The notes beneath the pieces are model-generated. The model ran no database searches, was not told the DNA's origin, and was given only the letters and a program-made list of their open reading frames with translations. Positions 35,704 through 44,842 of a stretch of DNA of 64,000 nucleotides are shown piece by piece. A program made the translations under genes and the position numbers. Location of the stretch: positions 1 through 64,000 of the forward strand of contig NZ_LVEJ01000010.1 in NCBI RefSeq assembly GCF_001648775.1, given 5' to 3'. The number at the start of each line of letters is the position of its first letter. Position 1 is the first letter of the stretch. The stretch comes from Pseudomonas fluorescens. Lineage in GTDB: Bacteria; Pseudomonadota; Gammaproteobacteria; Pseudomonadales; Pseudomonadaceae.

Positions 35704-36036
35704 GTTCTTACCTTTTTCACAGAAGTTCATCGGGAAAACTGTGAGCCACTCTAAAACACTCATGCCGTTGGCGAAGTAAGAAGAGGCCTAGGTTGTCCGA
35801 CGAATCTGGATCAGGTGGCGTAGGGCGTTTCTGTTTCTCATGAGGCTCGAATCGGAAGTTGCGGACGTCCTCTGCTGAATTAATCGATTTTTTCGGTTAC
35901 TGGCCTACTCGATCCGTAGCTTTTGCCCGATGGTTGCGGCGAACTGGGCTGACATCGAAGCCTTCAGGGATGGCGTTCAATATTCGTTGTCACGCCATCG
36001 ATGAGATTGGCGTTTATCCAAGGAATGGAGCGGCGA
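35704..36036. other. Divergent intergenic region
   Basis: A gap of about 330 bases between the lipase gene and the divergent three-repeat protein gene. I see no RNA gene or terminator. Composition is somewhat richer in A+T than the flanking genes. The promoters for both genes should lie here. Confidence 0.25.
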
Positions 36037-37116
36037 ATGAACACCCATGAAATCGAGTTTTGCTACCGGATGCGTCACCCTGTCAGTGTCGGCATTTCGG
36101 CAGAGCCGTTGCCAGCGCCATCGCTTGATTCACTGGAGGGGGCGGTGCTCGATCCGGCTCTGAACAGGGTCGTCGTGCGTGTCGCGCCTTATGCAAACAT
36201 GGCGAGCGGAGATCAGTTGCTGTTGAGCTGGGAAGGCCTGGATGTCGAGGGTTTTAGCTACCAGCATGAGATGGTTCGTTTCGTCAGCGACTCGCAGGTT
36301 GGCAACGATGTCATTTTCGTCATCAAGGGCATGCACATCGCGGCTCTGGATGGCGGTTCCCTTGAGGTCTACTGGACGCTTGTCAGCGCGGGTTTGTCCG
36401 AACCGCTGTCGTCTGTGCGCCTGGCATTATCGGTAGGCGATACACCGTCGCAACTGTTGGCTGCGCATGTCGAAGGTGTCATCGGTGGCACGCTTGATCC
36501 CGCGCGGGTGAGGGAGGGGGTGCTTGTTACGCTGCAGCCTTATGGCCGGATGGCCGCTGGCGACCGGGTGTCGCTTATCTGTAACAACGGCGCTTCGCCG
36601 ACGCCGTTCACCGATACCTTGAAAGTTGAAGCCTTTGCGGTTGCGCAGGCACTGTCATTCTGGGTTGCCCCGGAGTATTTTGCTGTGCAGCCTGGTGGCG
36701 AGTTGACCCTGCATTATCGCGTCGAACAAGCGTGTGGAGCAGTACGTGAATCCACGCCGGCAACCGTTCGCATGATTCCATTTCTGCGGGGCGAGTTGGC
36801 CGCGCCTGATGTGCTGGAAGCCGAGGATGGCTTGCTGTTGACGGAGGATGCGATCGATGGCGCGACCGTTGTGATCGGCAATGCTCAAACACAGGAAGGC
36901 GAATTGGTCTACCTCAAGTGTGACGGGGACTTGTTCAATCATCGGGATGACCGCGAGATCACGCGGGAGACCGCCGGCAAACCGCTGATTTTTATCGTTC
37001 CGCATCGTTTCTGGCGCGAGCACCTTGGGGGGACTGTTCGTGTCGCTTATACGGTTGAGCGATTGGACGACATCAGTCAGGAGTCTGCGGTGACGCGAGT
37101 GCAGGTAGAGGCCTGA
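36037..37116 (+). CDS. Uncharacterised protein of three Ig-like beta repeats
   Basis: A 359-residue protein I cannot name. It shows three tandem modules of roughly 110 residues, each with a G-x-LDP-type start, an alternating beta pattern (VVVRVAPYANMASGDQLLLSW; VLVTLQPYGRMAAGDRVSLIC; ATVVIGNAQTQEGELVYLKC) and an end like GGSLEVYWTLVSA, GGELTLHYRVEQA and GGTVRVAYTVERL. The PY..MA-GD motif is shared by repeats 1 and 2. There is no signal peptide at the chosen start (GGAG before ATG 36037; ATG 36001 also open). Similar repeats occur in large Pseudomonas surface or toxin-associated proteins, so an adhesin-like or structural role is possible. Confidence 0.7.
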   Translation: MNTHEIEFCYRMRHPVSVGISAEPLPAPSLDSLEGAVLDPALNRVVVRVAPYANMASGDQLLLSWEGLDVEGFSYQHEMVRFVSDSQVGNDVIFVIKGMHIAALDGGSLEVYWTLVSAGLSEPLSSVRLALSVGDTPSQLLAAHVEGVIGGTLDPARVREGVLVTLQPYGRMAAGDRVSLICNNGASPTPFTDTLKVEAFAVAQALSFWVAPEYFAVQPGGELTLHYRVEQACGAVRESTPATVRMIPFLRGELAAPDVLEAEDGLLLTEDAIDGATVVIGNAQTQEGELVYLKCDGDLFNHRDDREITRETAGKPLIFIVPHRFWREHLGGTVRVAYTVERLDDISQESAVTRVQVEA

Positions 37117-37130
37117 CTGTATTCGCGCCC

Positions 37131-37159
37131 GCCCTCCGGGTTCAACGAAACCGGAGGGC
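37131..37159. terminator. Hairpin in convergent gap
   Basis: GCCCTCCGG (37131-37139) pairs with CCGGAGGGC (37151-37159), between the three-repeat protein gene and the DAHP synthase gene. A bidirectional terminator is likely, although no long T-run is present. Confidence 0.5.
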
Positions 37160-37170
37160 AAGCCACTTCA

Positions 37171-38247
37171 TCAGCCTTGAGCGTGTGCGCGCAAACGTTG
37201 GGCGGCATCCCGCAACAGGTGTTCGGTTGCACTGAAACCCAGGCAGCCGTCGGTGACGGATACCCCGTAGCGCAGATTCGCGCTGAGCGGCTGACAGCCT
37301 TCGAACAGATGCGACTCGATCATCATGCCGATCAATGAACCGTCGCCTTGAAGGCGCTGTTCGAGCACGTCGTTGAAAACGGCGGGCTGACGCAGTGGGT
37401 CCTTGCCGCTATTGGCGTGGCTGCAATCCACCATGATCCGGCTGGGGATTTTCAATCGGTTCAAATCAGCATGGATTTTCGCCACGCTGTCGCGATCATG
37501 GTTCGGGCCCTGATGGCCGCCGCGCAACACCAGATGGGTGTCAGGGTTGCCTGGGGTCTGAATGATTGCTGGATGGCCTTGGCTGTCGACGCCGAAGTGC
37601 CGGTGTGGGTGGGCTGCCGAGCGCATCGCGTCTACTGCAATGGCTGCGCCACCGTCGGTGCCGTTTTTGAAGCCGACAGGCATGCTCAAGCCACTGGCCA
37701 TTTCCCGGTGAATCTGTGATTCGGTGGTGCGGGCACCAATCGCAACCCAACTGAGCAGATCGTCGAAGTAGCCGGCAGCCATGGGTTGCAGTAGCTCGGT
37801 AGCCACTGGCAAGCCGAGTCGGACCATTTCCAGCATCAGTTCGCGGGAGAGTGTAAGTCCGCCAGCCATGTCATCGCTGCCGTCCAGATGCGGGTCGTAG
37901 GCCAGGCCTTTCCAGCCAACGGTGGTGCGCGGTTTTTCGACGTAGGCGCGCATGACCAGAAGCATTTCGTCGCGGACCTCGTCAGCAAGGCATGCGAGTT
38001 TGCCGGCGTACTCAAGTGCGGACTGTGGGTCGTGGATGGAACAGGGGCCAACAATGACCAGCAGGCGCTGGTCTTCACCATCAAGGATGGCGCGAACCGC
38101 TTGGCGGTGGGTGGCGACTTGCTGACTCAAGGCAGTGCTCAGCGGCAATTGCTGTTTGAGCTGCAACGAGCTGGGCAGACGCAGGGTCAGCGCTTCGTTG
38201 GCAGAATCGAGAGTGGACAGTGGCAGAGCAGAAACGGACGAGTTCAT
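37171..38247 (-). CDS. 3-deoxy-7-phosphoheptulonate (DAHP) synthase, class I
   Basis: A 358-residue AroF/AroG/AroH-type enzyme condensing phosphoenolpyruvate and erythrose-4-phosphate at the entry of the shikimate pathway. Signature segments are LLVIVGPCSIHDP, MRAYVEKPRTTVGWKG, VGFKNGTDG, LRGGHQGPNH and MVDCSHANSGKD. The N-terminal extension typical of feedback-regulated enzymes is present, but which aromatic amino acid inhibits it cannot be read directly. Upstream are a leader peptide, a terminator and a second aromatic-rich ORF, implying attenuation by charged aromatic tRNAs. Confidence 0.95.
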   Translation of the reverse strand: MNSSVSALPLSTLDSANEALTLRLPSSLQLKQQLPLSTALSQQVATHRQAVRAILDGEDQRLLVIVGPCSIHDPQSALEYAGKLACLADEVRDEMLLVMRAYVEKPRTTVGWKGLAYDPHLDGSDDMAGGLTLSRELMLEMVRLGLPVATELLQPMAAGYFDDLLSWVAIGARTTESQIHREMASGLSMPVGFKNGTDGGAAIAVDAMRSAAHPHRHFGVDSQGHPAIIQTPGNPDTHLVLRGGHQGPNHDRDSVAKIHADLNRLKIPSRIMVDCSHANSGKDPLRQPAVFNDVLEQRLQGDGSLIGMMIESHLFEGCQPLSANLRYGVSVTDGCLGFSATEHLLRDAAQRLRAHAQG

Positions 38248-38294
38248 ATTCGGTCTTCCTGGGCAGGCGGCGGGTGCTTCCCGCTCGCTCGGCC

Positions 38295-38447
38295 CTACTG
38301 GGGTGTTCGACAGTTGGCCGTATTGGCTATGTGTGTGTGCTTGCCACCTGTAGGTGACCGATCGGAGGCGGCAGGCTGTCCCGAGCGGAAGCTGGTAAAT
38401 CGCCAGGCGCTAAAGCTGTCGTAACGGTAATAAGTGGCGTAGTTCAT
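38295..38447 (-). CDS. Small aromatic-rich ORF between the attenuator and the DAHP synthase
   Basis: A 50-residue ORF starting MNYATYYRYDSFSAWRFTSF: four Tyr, three Phe and one Trp in the first 20 residues, while the rest is ordinary. GAGG lies nine bases before the ATG. It is transcribed after the terminator and before the DAHP synthase start. It may be a second regulatory leader sensing Tyr/Phe supply. No terminator follows it, so any control would be translational or Rho-dependent. Confidence 0.55.
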   Translation of the reverse strand: MNYATYYRYDSFSAWRFTSFRSGQPAASDRSPTGGKHTHIANTANCRTPQ

Positions 38448-38505
38448 GGGTTGAATCCTCAAAGTGTCTGGTGTGTTGCTAAATAGTCAGGGCCTGAAAA
38501 AACAA

Positions 38506-38535
38506 AACCCCCGGTCGGGAAGCCGACCGGGGGTT
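38506..38535 (-). terminator. Intrinsic terminator in the DAHP synthase leader (attenuator)
   Basis: A perfect 11-bp GC-rich stem, CCCCCGGTCGG (38508-38518) with CCGACCGGGGG (38523-38533), and a 4-base loop. On the minus strand it is followed by TTTTGTTTTTT. It sits 48 bases after the leader peptide stop and about 260 bases before the DAHP synthase. A weaker upstream hairpin GGCGCCC/GGGTCGCC lies between leader and terminator and could take part in switching. Confidence 0.88.
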
Positions 38536-38582
38536 GAGAAACTCTCTGGTGGCGACCCGTTTACATGGGCGCCGTGTGGGTA

Positions 38583-38711
38583 TCAGGCGCGCCAGTGGCT
38601 AAACCAATACCCAAAATAAAAGCTGACCGGAGCACATACGTCAGTCGCCCGGGCAGCCGAAACCGAGCGCAGGGCGCTGGCGGTACGTAGCTGTGAAAGG
38701 GCGTTGAGCAT
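38583..38711 (-). CDS. Attenuator leader peptide rich in Phe/Tyr/Trp
   Basis: A 42-residue ORF with a strong RBS (GGAGA six bases before ATG). Near the C-terminus it reads SFYFGYWFSHWRA and stops: three Phe, two Tyr and two Trp within ten residues. The intrinsic terminator follows directly, then the DAHP synthase. Ribosome stalling at uncharged aromatic tRNAs would favour read-through, the classical attenuation logic. All three aromatic amino acids are represented, so the sequence does not identify a single effector. Confidence 0.85.
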   Translation of the reverse strand: MLNALSQLRTASALRSVSAARATDVCAPVSFYFGYWFSHWRA

Positions 38712-38864
38712 GGTCTGTCTCCGATGAATGCGCCGAGCTTACTAGAGGCGGATACGCCTCAGCAATCGGAAATTGCTATTGCATCGGCAACCAAATACCT
38801 ATTGATCAAGTGCTGCAGGAGTTGTGACACACTCTGCGTTTTAACCGCGCATCAAGGAAGAATC

Positions 38865-39626
38865 ATGTCGACACTGATCATTGCCGCCGCCCAGGCTGTC
38901 TCCATCGCCGGTGATCTCAACGCCAATATTGCCAGTCATATGCGTTTTATGAGGGCGGCTGCGGAGCAGGGTGTCGAGCTTCTGGTTTTTCCAGAGTTGT
39001 CCCTGACCGGCTATGAGGGCGAGATGGCCGCAAGATTGGCGATTGATCCGCTGGATGCGGTGTTAGCACCGCTGCGAGACCTCGCCCACGAACTGCGTAT
39101 CACCACTGTCGTTGGCGTGCCGATTCGCCAGAAAGCGAACTCTGCCGTGTTGATTGGTGCACTGATATTGGCGGCTGACGGCTCTTTCGGGGTTTACAGC
39201 AAGCAGCATTTGCACGCGGGTGAAGAGGTTTTCTTCGCGCCGGGTGCTGGTGGTCCGCCTCTGGTCTTTGGCGCTGATACCGTTGCCTTGGCAGTCTGCG
39301 CCGATTTTTCTCACGCCAGCCATGCGGCCGCAGCCGCCAGGCAAGGTGCCAATATTTATGCGGCTGGGGTATTGATCAGTGAAAAAGGCTACGCCTCGGA
39401 TACGGACTTGCTTCAAGGCTATGCCCGTGAGCATTCGATGGTGGTGTTGATGGCCAATCATGGCGGACCTACCGGCGGGTGGGTGTCAGCGGGGCGCAGT
39501 GCGATCTGGTCTGCTCAGGGATCACTGATTGTCGAGGCGCCCGGGCCCGGTGACGTTCTGGTCGTTGCCCGGCGCGAATCCGGCGCATGGCAGGGGCATG
39601 TCGTGGCGTTGACGGAGGCGCAATGA
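38865..39626 (+). CDS. Carbon-nitrogen hydrolase (nitrilase superfamily)
   Basis: A 253-residue protein with the Glu-Lys-Cys triad: Glu in LLVFPELSLTGYEG, Lys in GVYSKQHLHAGEEVFF and Cys in VALAVCADFSHA. It hydrolyses an amide or nitrile; the substrate is not predictable. The ATG at 38865 has AAGGAAG upstream; the longer open frame from 38724 overlaps the divergent leader and is not used. The GNAT gene starts within its stop (ATGA), so the two are translationally coupled. Confidence 0.88.
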   Translation: MSTLIIAAAQAVSIAGDLNANIASHMRFMRAAAEQGVELLVFPELSLTGYEGEMAARLAIDPLDAVLAPLRDLAHELRITTVVGVPIRQKANSAVLIGALILAADGSFGVYSKQHLHAGEEVFFAPGAGGPPLVFGADTVALAVCADFSHASHAAAAARQGANIYAAGVLISEKGYASDTDLLQGYAREHSMVVLMANHGGPTGGWVSAGRSAIWSAQGSLIVEAPGPGDVLVVARRESGAWQGHVVALTEAQ

Positions 39627-40066
39627 CCTACCAGTGGCGACGTGCAACACCCGAGGATCTGACATTTTCGCGAAATCTCACCTGTCAGAATATGTTGCGT
39701 TACTACCTGCATCATGACCTGTTGTGGCAGGACGAGGCTTTCGACGTAGCGTGGGCGGGGCGCGAGAACTGGTTGATATCGAGCGGTGATGAGGTGGCAG
39801 GTTTTCTCAGCCTCAGTCGGGATGCGCGGGCTTTGTATATTCGTGAACTGCAGATGGCTGAACCGTTTCAGGGGCAGGGCGCAGGTTCCTGGGCAATCGA
39901 TCAGGTTATCGCGATGGCTCGCAAGGAGCGGCGTCCGGCATTGCGCCTGACGGTGTTCAAAAATAATCCGGCAAAACATTTGTATGAAAGAAAAGGACTA
40001 CACGTTCAGGGTGAAGATGAGTGTTTCCTGCGAATGCAGCTTGATATCAGTACACCTGTGCTCTGA
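39623..40066 (+). CDS. GNAT family N-acetyltransferase
   Basis: A 147-residue GNAT fold. It has the acetyl-CoA loop QGQGAGSWAIDQVI (Q/R-x-x-G-x-G/A) near residues 90-105, preceded by strand YIRELQMAEPFQ, and the C-terminal FKNNPAKHLYERKGLHVQGEDECFLRMQL typical of the family. Its start overlaps the nitrilase-like gene stop. The acceptor is unknown. Confidence 0.85.
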   Translation: MTYQWRRATPEDLTFSRNLTCQNMLRYYLHHDLLWQDEAFDVAWAGRENWLISSGDEVAGFLSLSRDARALYIRELQMAEPFQGQGAGSWAIDQVIAMARKERRPALRLTVFKNNPAKHLYERKGLHVQGEDECFLRMQLDISTPVL

Positions 40067-40193
40067 AACCCACGGCCTGCAAGCCCTGAAAGATGAAATG
40101 AAACTTTTTAAATGCGCCTTTCCGCTAGGTCTGTCCGGCACTTTTTGCTAAGGTGTCCGGCATCCCAATAAGACCATATCGCGAGGTGTCTGC

Positions 40194-40835
40194 TTGATTA
40201 GGGTGCTAGTGGTCGACGACCATGATCTCGTTCGTACAGGCATTACCCGTATGCTGGCCGATATCGATGGCTTGCAGGTGGTGGGTCAGGCCGAGTCAGG
40301 GGAGGAATCCCTGATCAAGGCCCGTGAATTGAAGCCCGATGTGGTTTTGATGGACGTCAAGATGCCTGGCATCGGTGGCCTGGAAGCCACGCGCAAACTT
40401 TTGCGCAGTCATCCGGATATCAAAGTAGTGGCCGTCACGGTGTGTGAAGAGGACCCGTTTCCGACTCGCTTGCTGCAGGCGGGTGCCGCCGGTTATCTGA
40501 CCAAGGGTGCAGGGTTACCTGAAATGGTCCAGGCGATTCGCCTGGTGTTTGCCGGCCAGCGCTACATCAGCCCGCAGATCGCCCAGCAGTTGGCGATCAA
40601 ATCCTTTCAGCCTACCAACGATTCGCCGTTCGATGCGTTGTCCGAGCGCGAGATTCAGATCGCCCTGATGATCGTTGGCTGCCAAAAGGTTCAGATCATT
40701 TCTGACAAACTGTGTTTGTCGCCGAAAACCGTGAATACCTACCGCTACCGTATTTTCGAGAAGCTTTCGATCAGCAGCGACGTCGAACTGACACTGCTGG
40801 CGGTGCGTCACGGCATGGTTGATGCCAGCGCCTGA
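40194..40835 (+). CDS. gacA: Response regulator GacA
   Basis: A 213-residue NarL/FixJ-type regulator. The receiver (1-120) has the acidic pair VVDDHD and phospho-Asp in [10 protein letters not shown]; the LuxR HTH (about 145-205) contains [16 protein letters not shown] and [17 protein letters not shown]. It is the partner of the GacS sensor and activates Rsm small RNA genes controlling secondary metabolism. The start is TTG at 40194 with GAGGTG upstream; no ATG precedes the conserved VLVVDD. gacA-uvrC-pgsA-tRNA is the standard Pseudomonas order. Confidence 0.97.
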   Translation: MIRVLVVDDHDLVRTGITRMLADIDGLQVVGQAESGEESLIKARELKPDVVLMDVKMPGIGGLEATRKLLRSHPDIKVVAVTVCEEDPFPTRLLQAGAAGYLTKGAGLPEMVQAIRLVFAGQRYISPQIAQQLAIKSFQPTNDSPFDALSEREIQIALMIVGCQKVQIISDKLCLSPKTVNTYRYRIFEKLSISSDVELTLLAVRHGMVDASA

Positions 40836-40837
40836 TC

Positions 40838-42661
40838 ATGACTGAAGTATTCGATTCCGGCGCCTTTCTGTCGACGGTCAGTGGGCGTCCCGGTGTGTAT
40901 CGCATGTTCGACAGCGATGCGCGCTTGCTCTACGTCGGCAAGGCCAAGAACCTCAAAAAGCGCTTGGCCAGTTATTTCCGCAAGACCGGTCTGGCGCCGA
41001 AAACCGCTGCCCTGGTCGGGCGTATCGCTCAGGTCGAAACGACCATCACGGCCAACGAAACCGAGGCGCTGCTGCTTGAGCAGACGCTGATCAAGGAATG
41101 GCGGCCGCCGTACAACATTCTGTTGCGCGACGACAAATCCTACCCCTATGTATTTTTGTCCGATGGGCAGTTCCCGCGCCTGAGCATTCATCGCGGCGCG
41201 AAGAAAGCCAAGGGCAAATACTTCGGTCCGTACCCGAGCGCTGGCGCCATTCGCGAAAGCCTCAGTCTGCTGCAAAAGACTTTTTTCGTTCGCCAGTGTG
41301 AAGACAGTTACTACAAGAACCGCACCCGGCCTTGTCTGCAGTATCAGATCAAGCGCTGCAAGGCACCCTGTGTCGGATTGGTCGAGCCTGAAGTTTATGC
41401 CGAGGATGTTCGTCACTCGGTGATGTTCCTCGAGGGCCGCAGTCACGCGCTGACCAATGAGCTGTCAACGGCGATGGAAGAGGCCGCGATCAATCTTGAG
41501 TTCGAGCGAGCTGCCGAGTTGCGTGATCAGATCGCACTGCTGCGTCGCGTTCAGGATCAGCAGAGCATGGAAGGCGGCACGGGCGATATCGATGTCATCG
41601 CCGCATTCGTCAATCCGGGTGGCGCCTGCGTTCATTTGATCAGTGTTCGCGGCGGTCGGGTGTTGGGCAGCAAAAATTTCTTTCCCCAGGTCGGGATCGA
41701 AGAAGACGTGTCTGAAGTCATGGCGGCATTCCTCGGGCAGTACTTCATCAGCAGTCCCGAGCGCGATTTGCCGAGCGAGTTGATCGTCAACGTGGTGCAC
41801 GAGGACTTTCCGACGTTGATCGAGGCCATTCACGAGTTGCGCGGTCGCGAGTTGGCCATCAGTCACCGGGTGCGCGGTACACGTGCGCGTTGGCAGCAAT
41901 TGGCAGTTACCAACGCCGAGCAGGCGCTGAGCGCACGCCTGGCCAACCGTCAACACACCGCTGCGCGCTTCGAAGCCCTGGCTGAAGTGTTGAATCTGGA
42001 TGAGCCGCCACAGCGCCTGGAATGCTACGACATCAGTCATTCCAGTGGTGAAGCAACCGTTGCGTCCTGCGTGGTCTTTGGGCCTGAAGGCGCGATCAAA
42101 TCCGATTACCGCCGCTACAACATCGAAGGCGTGACCGCGGGCGACGACTATGCCGCCATGCATCAGGCGCTAACTCGACGTTTCAGCAAGCTGAAAGAAG
42201 GCGAGGGCAAGTTGCCGGACATCTTGTTGGTTGACGGTGGCAAGGGTCAGTTGTCGATGGCGCGTGATGTGCTCAACGAACTGGCCGTTCCCGATCTGAT
42301 CCTGCTGGGCGTTGCCAAAGGCGCAACGCGCAAGGCAGGCTTCGAAACGTTGTATCTGAATGATGCAGCGCACGAGTTCACCTTGCGTGGCGACTCACCG
42401 GCGTTGCACCTGATTCAGCAGATCCGCGATGAAGCTCACCGCTTCGCCATTACCGGACACCGCGCGCGCCGTGGTAAAACCCGCCGTACGTCAACGCTGG
42501 AAGGCGTTGCCGGGGTAGGGCCGACGCGGCGACGCGACTTGTTGAAACATTTTGGTGGATTGCAGGAGCTGTCTCGTGCAAGCATCGAAGAGATCGCCAA
42601 AGCCCCGGGGATCAGTAAAAAGCTCGCAGAGTCGATTTATGCAAACCTGCATAGCGAGTAG
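40838..42661 (+). CDS. uvrC: Excinuclease ABC subunit C
   Basis: A 607-residue UvrC. It has the N-terminal GIY-YIG nuclease ([25 protein letters not shown]), a Cys cluster near [15 protein letters not shown], the UVR UvrB-binding motif (about 205-240), a C-terminal RNase H-like nuclease ([31 protein letters not shown]) and tandem helix-hairpin-helix motifs at the end. It makes the dual incision in nucleotide excision repair. It starts 2 bases after gacA. Confidence 0.97.
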   Translation: MTEVFDSGAFLSTVSGRPGVYRMFDSDARLLYVGKAKNLKKRLASYFRKTGLAPKTAALVGRIAQVETTITANETEALLLEQTLIKEWRPPYNILLRDDKSYPYVFLSDGQFPRLSIHRGAKKAKGKYFGPYPSAGAIRESLSLLQKTFFVRQCEDSYYKNRTRPCLQYQIKRCKAPCVGLVEPEVYAEDVRHSVMFLEGRSHALTNELSTAMEEAAINLEFERAAELRDQIALLRRVQDQQSMEGGTGDIDVIAAFVNPGGACVHLISVRGGRVLGSKNFFPQVGIEEDVSEVMAAFLGQYFISSPERDLPSELIVNVVHEDFPTLIEAIHELRGRELAISHRVRGTRARWQQLAVTNAEQALSARLANRQHTAARFEALAEVLNLDEPPQRLECYDISHSSGEATVASCVVFGPEGAIKSDYRRYNIEGVTAGDDYAAMHQALTRRFSKLKEGEGKLPDILLVDGGKGQLSMARDVLNELAVPDLILLGVAKGATRKAGFETLYLNDAAHEFTLRGDSPALHLIQQIRDEAHRFAITGHRARRGKTRRTSTLEGVAGVGPTRRRDLLKHFGGLQELSRASIEEIAKAPGISKKLAESIYANLHSE

Positions 42662-42693
42662 AATGCCCCTTCACCTCGTAGCCAGTTGTGCCG

Positions 42694-43254
42694 ATGAATA
42701 TCCCTAATCTGATTACCGTTCTACGCGTCCTGCTCATTCCAATCTTCATTTTGCTGTTCTATCTGCCTTACCAGTGGAGCTACATGGCCTCCGCCTCGGT
42801 GTTTGCCTTTGCGGCAGCCACAGACTGGCTGGATGGTTATCTGGCCCGTCGTCTGGAACAGAGCACGCCATTTGGTGCGTTTCTCGATCCGGTCGCCGAC
42901 AAACTCATGGTTGCCGTGGCGTTGGTGCTGCTGGTGCAAGAGCACGGCAATCTCTGGCTGACCTTGCCAGCAGCGGTCATCATCGGTCGCGAGATTGTGG
43001 TATCGGCATTGCGTGAATGGATGGCCGAACTCGGTGCCCGCGCCCACGTTGCCGTATCGAATCTGGGCAAATGGAAAACCGCGGCGCAGATGCTTGCACT
43101 GGTCATCCTGTTGGCCAATCCAAAGGACTTCAGCTTCTGGGTTGTGCTGGGTTATGCGTTGCTGATGGTCTCCGCAGGCCTGACGCTGTGGTCGATGGTT
43201 CAGTACCTTCGCGCCGCCTGGCCACATCTGAAGACTGATGTTGAAAAGAAATAA
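42694..43254 (+). CDS. pgsA: CDP-diacylglycerol--glycerol-3-phosphate 3-phosphatidyltransferase
   Basis: A 186-residue integral membrane enzyme committing CDP-diacylglycerol to phosphatidylglycerol. The CDP-alcohol phosphotransferase motif is complete: DG-x2-AR-x8-G-x3-D-x3-D in [10 protein letters not shown]...GAFLDPVAD. There are about four membrane helices. The ATG at 42694 gives the conserved start [12 protein letters not shown]; the GTG at 42688 is a poorer choice. It follows uvrC by 32 bases. Confidence 0.96.
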   Translation: MNIPNLITVLRVLLIPIFILLFYLPYQWSYMASASVFAFAAATDWLDGYLARRLEQSTPFGAFLDPVADKLMVAVALVLLVQEHGNLWLTLPAAVIIGREIVVSALREWMAELGARAHVAVSNLGKWKTAAQMLALVILLANPKDFSFWVVLGYALLMVSAGLTLWSMVQYLRAAWPHLKTDVEKK

Positions 43255-43274
43255 AACTTTTTTGAATCAAGGGG

Positions 43275-43302
43275 TTGACGGAGCTTCTTAATTCTATAGA
43301 AT
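43275..43302 (+). promoter_or_regulatory. Sigma-70 promoter of the tRNA cluster
   Basis: TTGACG (43275-43280), a 16-base spacer and TAGAAT (43297-43302). It ends 12 bases before tRNA-Gly and is the only good -35/-10 pair between pgsA and the tRNAs. Confidence 0.7.
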
Positions 43303-43314
43303 GCGCATCACCAA

Positions 43315-43390
<76 letters not shown>

Positions 43391-43437
43391 AGTTTAAAAC
43401 GCGTTTGTTGTTGTGCTACTGATAGCAAACGTTTTGA

Positions 43438-43511
43438 GGCCGAGTAGCAAAATGGTTATGCAGTGGATTGCAAATCCACCTACGCCGGTTCGATTCCGAC
43501 CTCGGCCTCCA
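43438..43511 (+). tRNA. tRNA-Cys (GCA)
   Basis: A 74-base cloverleaf with acceptor GGCCGAG/CTCGGCC, anticodon loop ATTGCAAAT (GCA), T-loop TTCGATT and an encoded CCA end. It lies 47 bases after tRNA-Gly. Confidence 0.98.
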
Positions 43512-43520
43512 CTATAAACA

Positions 43521-43554
43521 AGCTCCGTAGATCCATGATTTACGGAGCTTTTTT
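43521..43554 (+). terminator. Terminator after tRNA-Cys
   Basis: AGCTCCGTA (43521-43529) pairs with TACGGAGCT (43541-43549), followed by TTTTTT. It separates tRNA-Gly/Cys from tRNA-Leu. Confidence 0.9.
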
Positions 43555-43706
43555 ATTTGCAGTGCGCTGCAAGATTTAGTCTTGAAAACGGCCATTGCGA
43601 ACTTGCTTCACCGGGAACGGATGTATATATTTCCCGCTCGGCTGTTGAAGCCTTGATCCTGTCAGGATCGCCACTCAGCTGCCGGACAGAGCAACACCGC
43701 GCTACC

Positions 43707-43793
43707 GCCCGAATGGCGAAACTGGTAGACGCATGGGACTTAAAATCCCCCGCTCGTAAGGGCGTGCCGGTTCGATTCCGGCTTCGGGCACCA
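43707..43793 (+). tRNA. tRNA-Leu (TAA)
   Basis: An 87-base class II tRNA with acceptor GCCCGAA/TTCGGGC, anticodon loop CTTAAAA (TAA), a long variable arm CCGCTCGTAAGGGCG, T-loop TTCGATT and an encoded CCA end. Confidence 0.98.
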
Positions 43794-43895
43794 TCTTGAA
43801 TCAAGGGTTTGCCGGCGAAAGCTGATGCAAGCCCTTGTTTGTTTCCGGGGCAATGTTTCGACGACCACAAATTCCGAGCAGAACACCTGAAGCGA

Positions 43896-43922
43896 AAGCC
43901 CAGCCATCGAGCTGGGCTTTTT
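43896..43922 (+). terminator. Terminator after tRNA-Leu
   Basis: AAGCCCAGC (43896-43904) pairs with GCTGGGCTT (43911-43919), followed by a T-run (TTTTTT) into 43923. Confidence 0.92.
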
Positions 43923-43929
43923 TATGGCC

Positions 43930-44214
43930 TTAAACAAATGCCTGATGAGCAAAGCCTCGAGGCAAACGCTGGCGGCCGGACATCGCTGTCAGCCGTTCAG
44001 TCCACTCCGCGCGCCAATTCGCTGCACCGTGAGTGGTTTTGGCATGCCTGGCTGTGCGTCGGGCGGCATTGCGCTGGTCTTTTCTCGCTTGTTTGTAGGC
44101 ATCGGTGTTACGGCAACTGCGGCATTTCACACGGTTGAGTTCGCGGCTGGCAGTGAGGTGTTTACCTTTGTGACCACAAGCCAAATGCCCGTCGACGTTG
44201 AAATGGATAACCAT
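43930..44214 (-). CDS. Small Cys/His-containing basic protein, unknown function
   Basis: A 94-residue protein not recognised. The N-terminal half has a possible zinc site: CGHKG near residues 14-18 and CRSC near 32-35 (GHLACGHKG...RVKCRSCRNT). The second half is strongly basic and helical (ARKDQRNAARRTARHAK). AGGAGA precedes ATG 44214. It is convergent with tRNA-Leu. It could be a small nucleic-acid-binding protein. Confidence 0.6.
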   Translation of the reverse strand: MVIHFNVDGHLACGHKGKHLTASRELNRVKCRSCRNTDAYKQARKDQRNAARRTARHAKTTHGAANWRAEWTERLTAMSGRQRLPRGFAHQAFV

Positions 44215-44288
44215 GAACCGTCTCCTTTGTGACGTGTACTGGTTATGACATCTGACAGCCAAAGGTGTTCGCCGAGTCAAAACCCAGG

Positions 44289-44308
44289 CAAAAAAACACC
44301 CGCATGCG
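44289..44308 (-). terminator. Terminator-like palindrome
   Basis: CCCGCATGCGGG (perfect 12-base palindrome) followed on the minus strand by TGTTTTTTT. It lies 187 bases downstream of the minus-strand gene ending at 44494. Confidence 0.6.
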
Positions 44309-44493
44309 GGCGGGCGTTGAATGTGTCACTAAAGGAGTGATTTCACAGTAAGTGAGGGGAGGTGAAGGTTTTGTGAAAAAAAACAGACCCTCGCGCGCGA
44401 ATATAAATGGCGGGCAACCCAAGGCCCGGTGACGTTACGCCGCCGCTGCAGTATCTCGCTTGGTTTTCGTGAGGACGATGATTTCGCTTGTGG

Positions 44494-44724
44494 TTATCTG
44501 AACCGAGGCAGCGGCCGATCAACAGGCTTGAGTGCTGACAGCGTGTTGCGAATCAGCGGCGCATCCTTTTCGATATCGTTCAGCCGATCACGAATACGCA
44601 GGGCCGTCGGGTGACCGCCTTGATGGTCGACCCAGTCGGCGATCTCTTTGCAAGCGGCCGCGAGGCGCGCCTGCCGGGCGTCGAGCAAGGTGAGGAGGGT
44701 GGTGATGGACTCTTTTTCGGACAT
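44494..44724 (-). CDS. Small uncharacterised protein
   Basis: A 76-residue, mostly helical, charged protein (MSEKESITTLLTLLDARQAR start, RIRDRLNDIEKDAPLIRNTL near the end), with no recognised domain or signal peptide. A strong RBS (GGAGGTG, 6 bases before ATG) supports translation. It is flanked by other small minus-strand genes. Confidence 0.6.
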   Translation of the reverse strand: MSEKESITTLLTLLDARQARLAAACKEIADWVDHQGGHPTALRIRDRLNDIEKDAPLIRNTLSALKPVDRPLPRFR

Positions 44725-44842
44725 GGAACACCTCCGTTCAATGAAACCAGAGCTGCAGCAAAAAGCCCGCGTGCTGCGAGCCTTCTGCCGTGGGGCGCTG
44801 CTCCTTCAGCTGGTTTCAGTATAGACCCGCTTTTGATCGACA

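Noticed and set aside
43707-43793. tRNA-Leu as a phage/island attachment site
   Set aside because: No repeat of the tRNA 3' end and no integrase gene were found in the window.
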